From Colwellia psychrerythraea 34H (GTDB taxonomy: Bacteria; Pseudomonadota; Gammaproteobacteria; Enterobacterales; Alteromonadaceae): a stretch of DNA of 64,000 bases. A program made the translations under genes and the position numbers. The notes beneath the pieces were generated by a model. It was given only the letters and a program-made list of their open reading frames with translations, was not told where the DNA came from and searched no databases. Position 1 is the stretch's first letter, and each line of letters starts with the position of its first letter. The stretch covers positions 1,984,001 to 2,048,000 of the forward strand of contig NC_003910.7 in NCBI RefSeq assembly GCF_000012325.1, written 5' to 3'. Below, one piece after another: positions 63,665 to 64,000 of the stretch.

Positions 63665-64000
63665 CTATAGTACGCTTTCTAATGTAAGTTCCATCATATC
63701 TTTAAACGTAGTTTCTCTTTCTTCAGAAGTAGTTTTCTCACCTGTTTTTATATGATCACTAACGGTCAATACGGTAAGTGCTTTTTTACCATATTCAGCA
63801 GCAACACCATAAAGGCCGGCTGCTTCCATTTCTACCGCTAAAATTCCATACTTTTCCATGGTTGCAAACTTTTCAGGTTGCGGCGTATAAAATAAATCAG
63901 CAGTAAAAATATTACCTACATGTACAGGTTTACCGAGTTTTTCAGCGGTATCAACGACACTTTTTAATAAAGAGAAGTCGGCACAAGCAGCAAAATCTAC
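63665..64000 (-). CDS. deoD: Purine nucleoside phosphorylase, C-terminal part (5' end outside the window)
   Basis: The frame is open to the window edge and gives 111 residues of DeoD. Typical features are [14 protein letters not shown], the substrate-binding [20 protein letters not shown] with the Met-Glu pair, and the catalytic-Asp region [11 protein letters not shown]. It phosphorolyses purine nucleosides to base and (deoxy)ribose-1-phosphate, the partner activity of DeoA for purines. It completes the nucleoside catabolic set in this region. Its promoter and start lie beyond the window. Confidence 0.95.
   Translation of the reverse strand, partial: VDFAACADFSLLKSVVDTAEKLGKPVHVGNIFTADLFYTPQPEKFATMEKYGILAVEMEAAGLYGVAAEYGKKALTVLTVSDHIKTGEKTTSEERETTFKDMMELTLESVL

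Overview
The window looks like a chromosomal segment of a marine, cold-adapted gammaproteobacterium of the Alteromonadales, most like Colwellia. The grounds are low GC, many TonB-dependent receptors, many PAS/GGDEF/EAL signalling proteins, and close family resemblance of most proteins to that group. The genus is inferred, since no search was run. No rRNA, tRNA, CRISPR array, prophage or autonomous insertion sequence was recognised.

Layout. 1-5.5 kb: the end of one TonB-dependent receptor, a second complete one, and a three-gene NitT/TauT-type ABC importer on one strand, forming an outer-to-inner-membrane uptake route of unknown substrate. 5.9-8.0 kb: a porin and a LuxR-type response regulator resembling AgmR/ExaE. 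8.3-13.8 kb: a PAS-GGDEF-EAL protein, an MscS channel and a chemoreceptor with a nitrate/nitrite-type sensing region. 14.0-19.9 kb: a phosphorelay operon made of an excisionase-HTH response regulator, a very large hybrid kinase with a FixL-like PAS domain and a C-terminal hemerythrin domain, and an EAL response regulator. 20.0-25.8 kb: a heavy-metal RND pump, its adaptor, a DUF3240 protein and a b-type cytochrome, with a divergent membrane-anchored LuxR regulator. 25.9-26.2 kb: a fold-back, MITE-like repeat.

26.4-34.2 kb: an ECHDC3-like crotonase with a CoA-binding protein, a PAS-GGDEF gene whose 5' end is cut off by a frameshift, a DUF1538 pair with PII-like and CBS proteins, and a stand-alone TrpB-like enzyme. 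34.2-41.0 kb: a MerR regulator with a classic 19-bp-spacer promoter, a short CDF transporter and a CzcCBA-type metal efflux operon. 41.2-46.9 kb: outer-membrane phospholipase A and a second-type RND pump with its adaptor.

47.0-64.0 kb is the most coherent region: an apparent nucleic-acid and nucleoside scavenging island. A RutR-like TetR regulator is co-oriented with a secreted nuclease/phosphatase-family enzyme and an alkaline phosphatase. Two TonB-dependent receptors flank cdd-deoA, tdk, udk-nupC-deoC, deoB and deoD. Two near-perfect palindromes matching the RutR consensus TTGACCANNTGGTCAA lie in front of cdd-deoA and between udk and deoB, which suggests one regulator controls nutrient release, outer-membrane uptake, inner-membrane uptake and catabolism to pentose phosphates.
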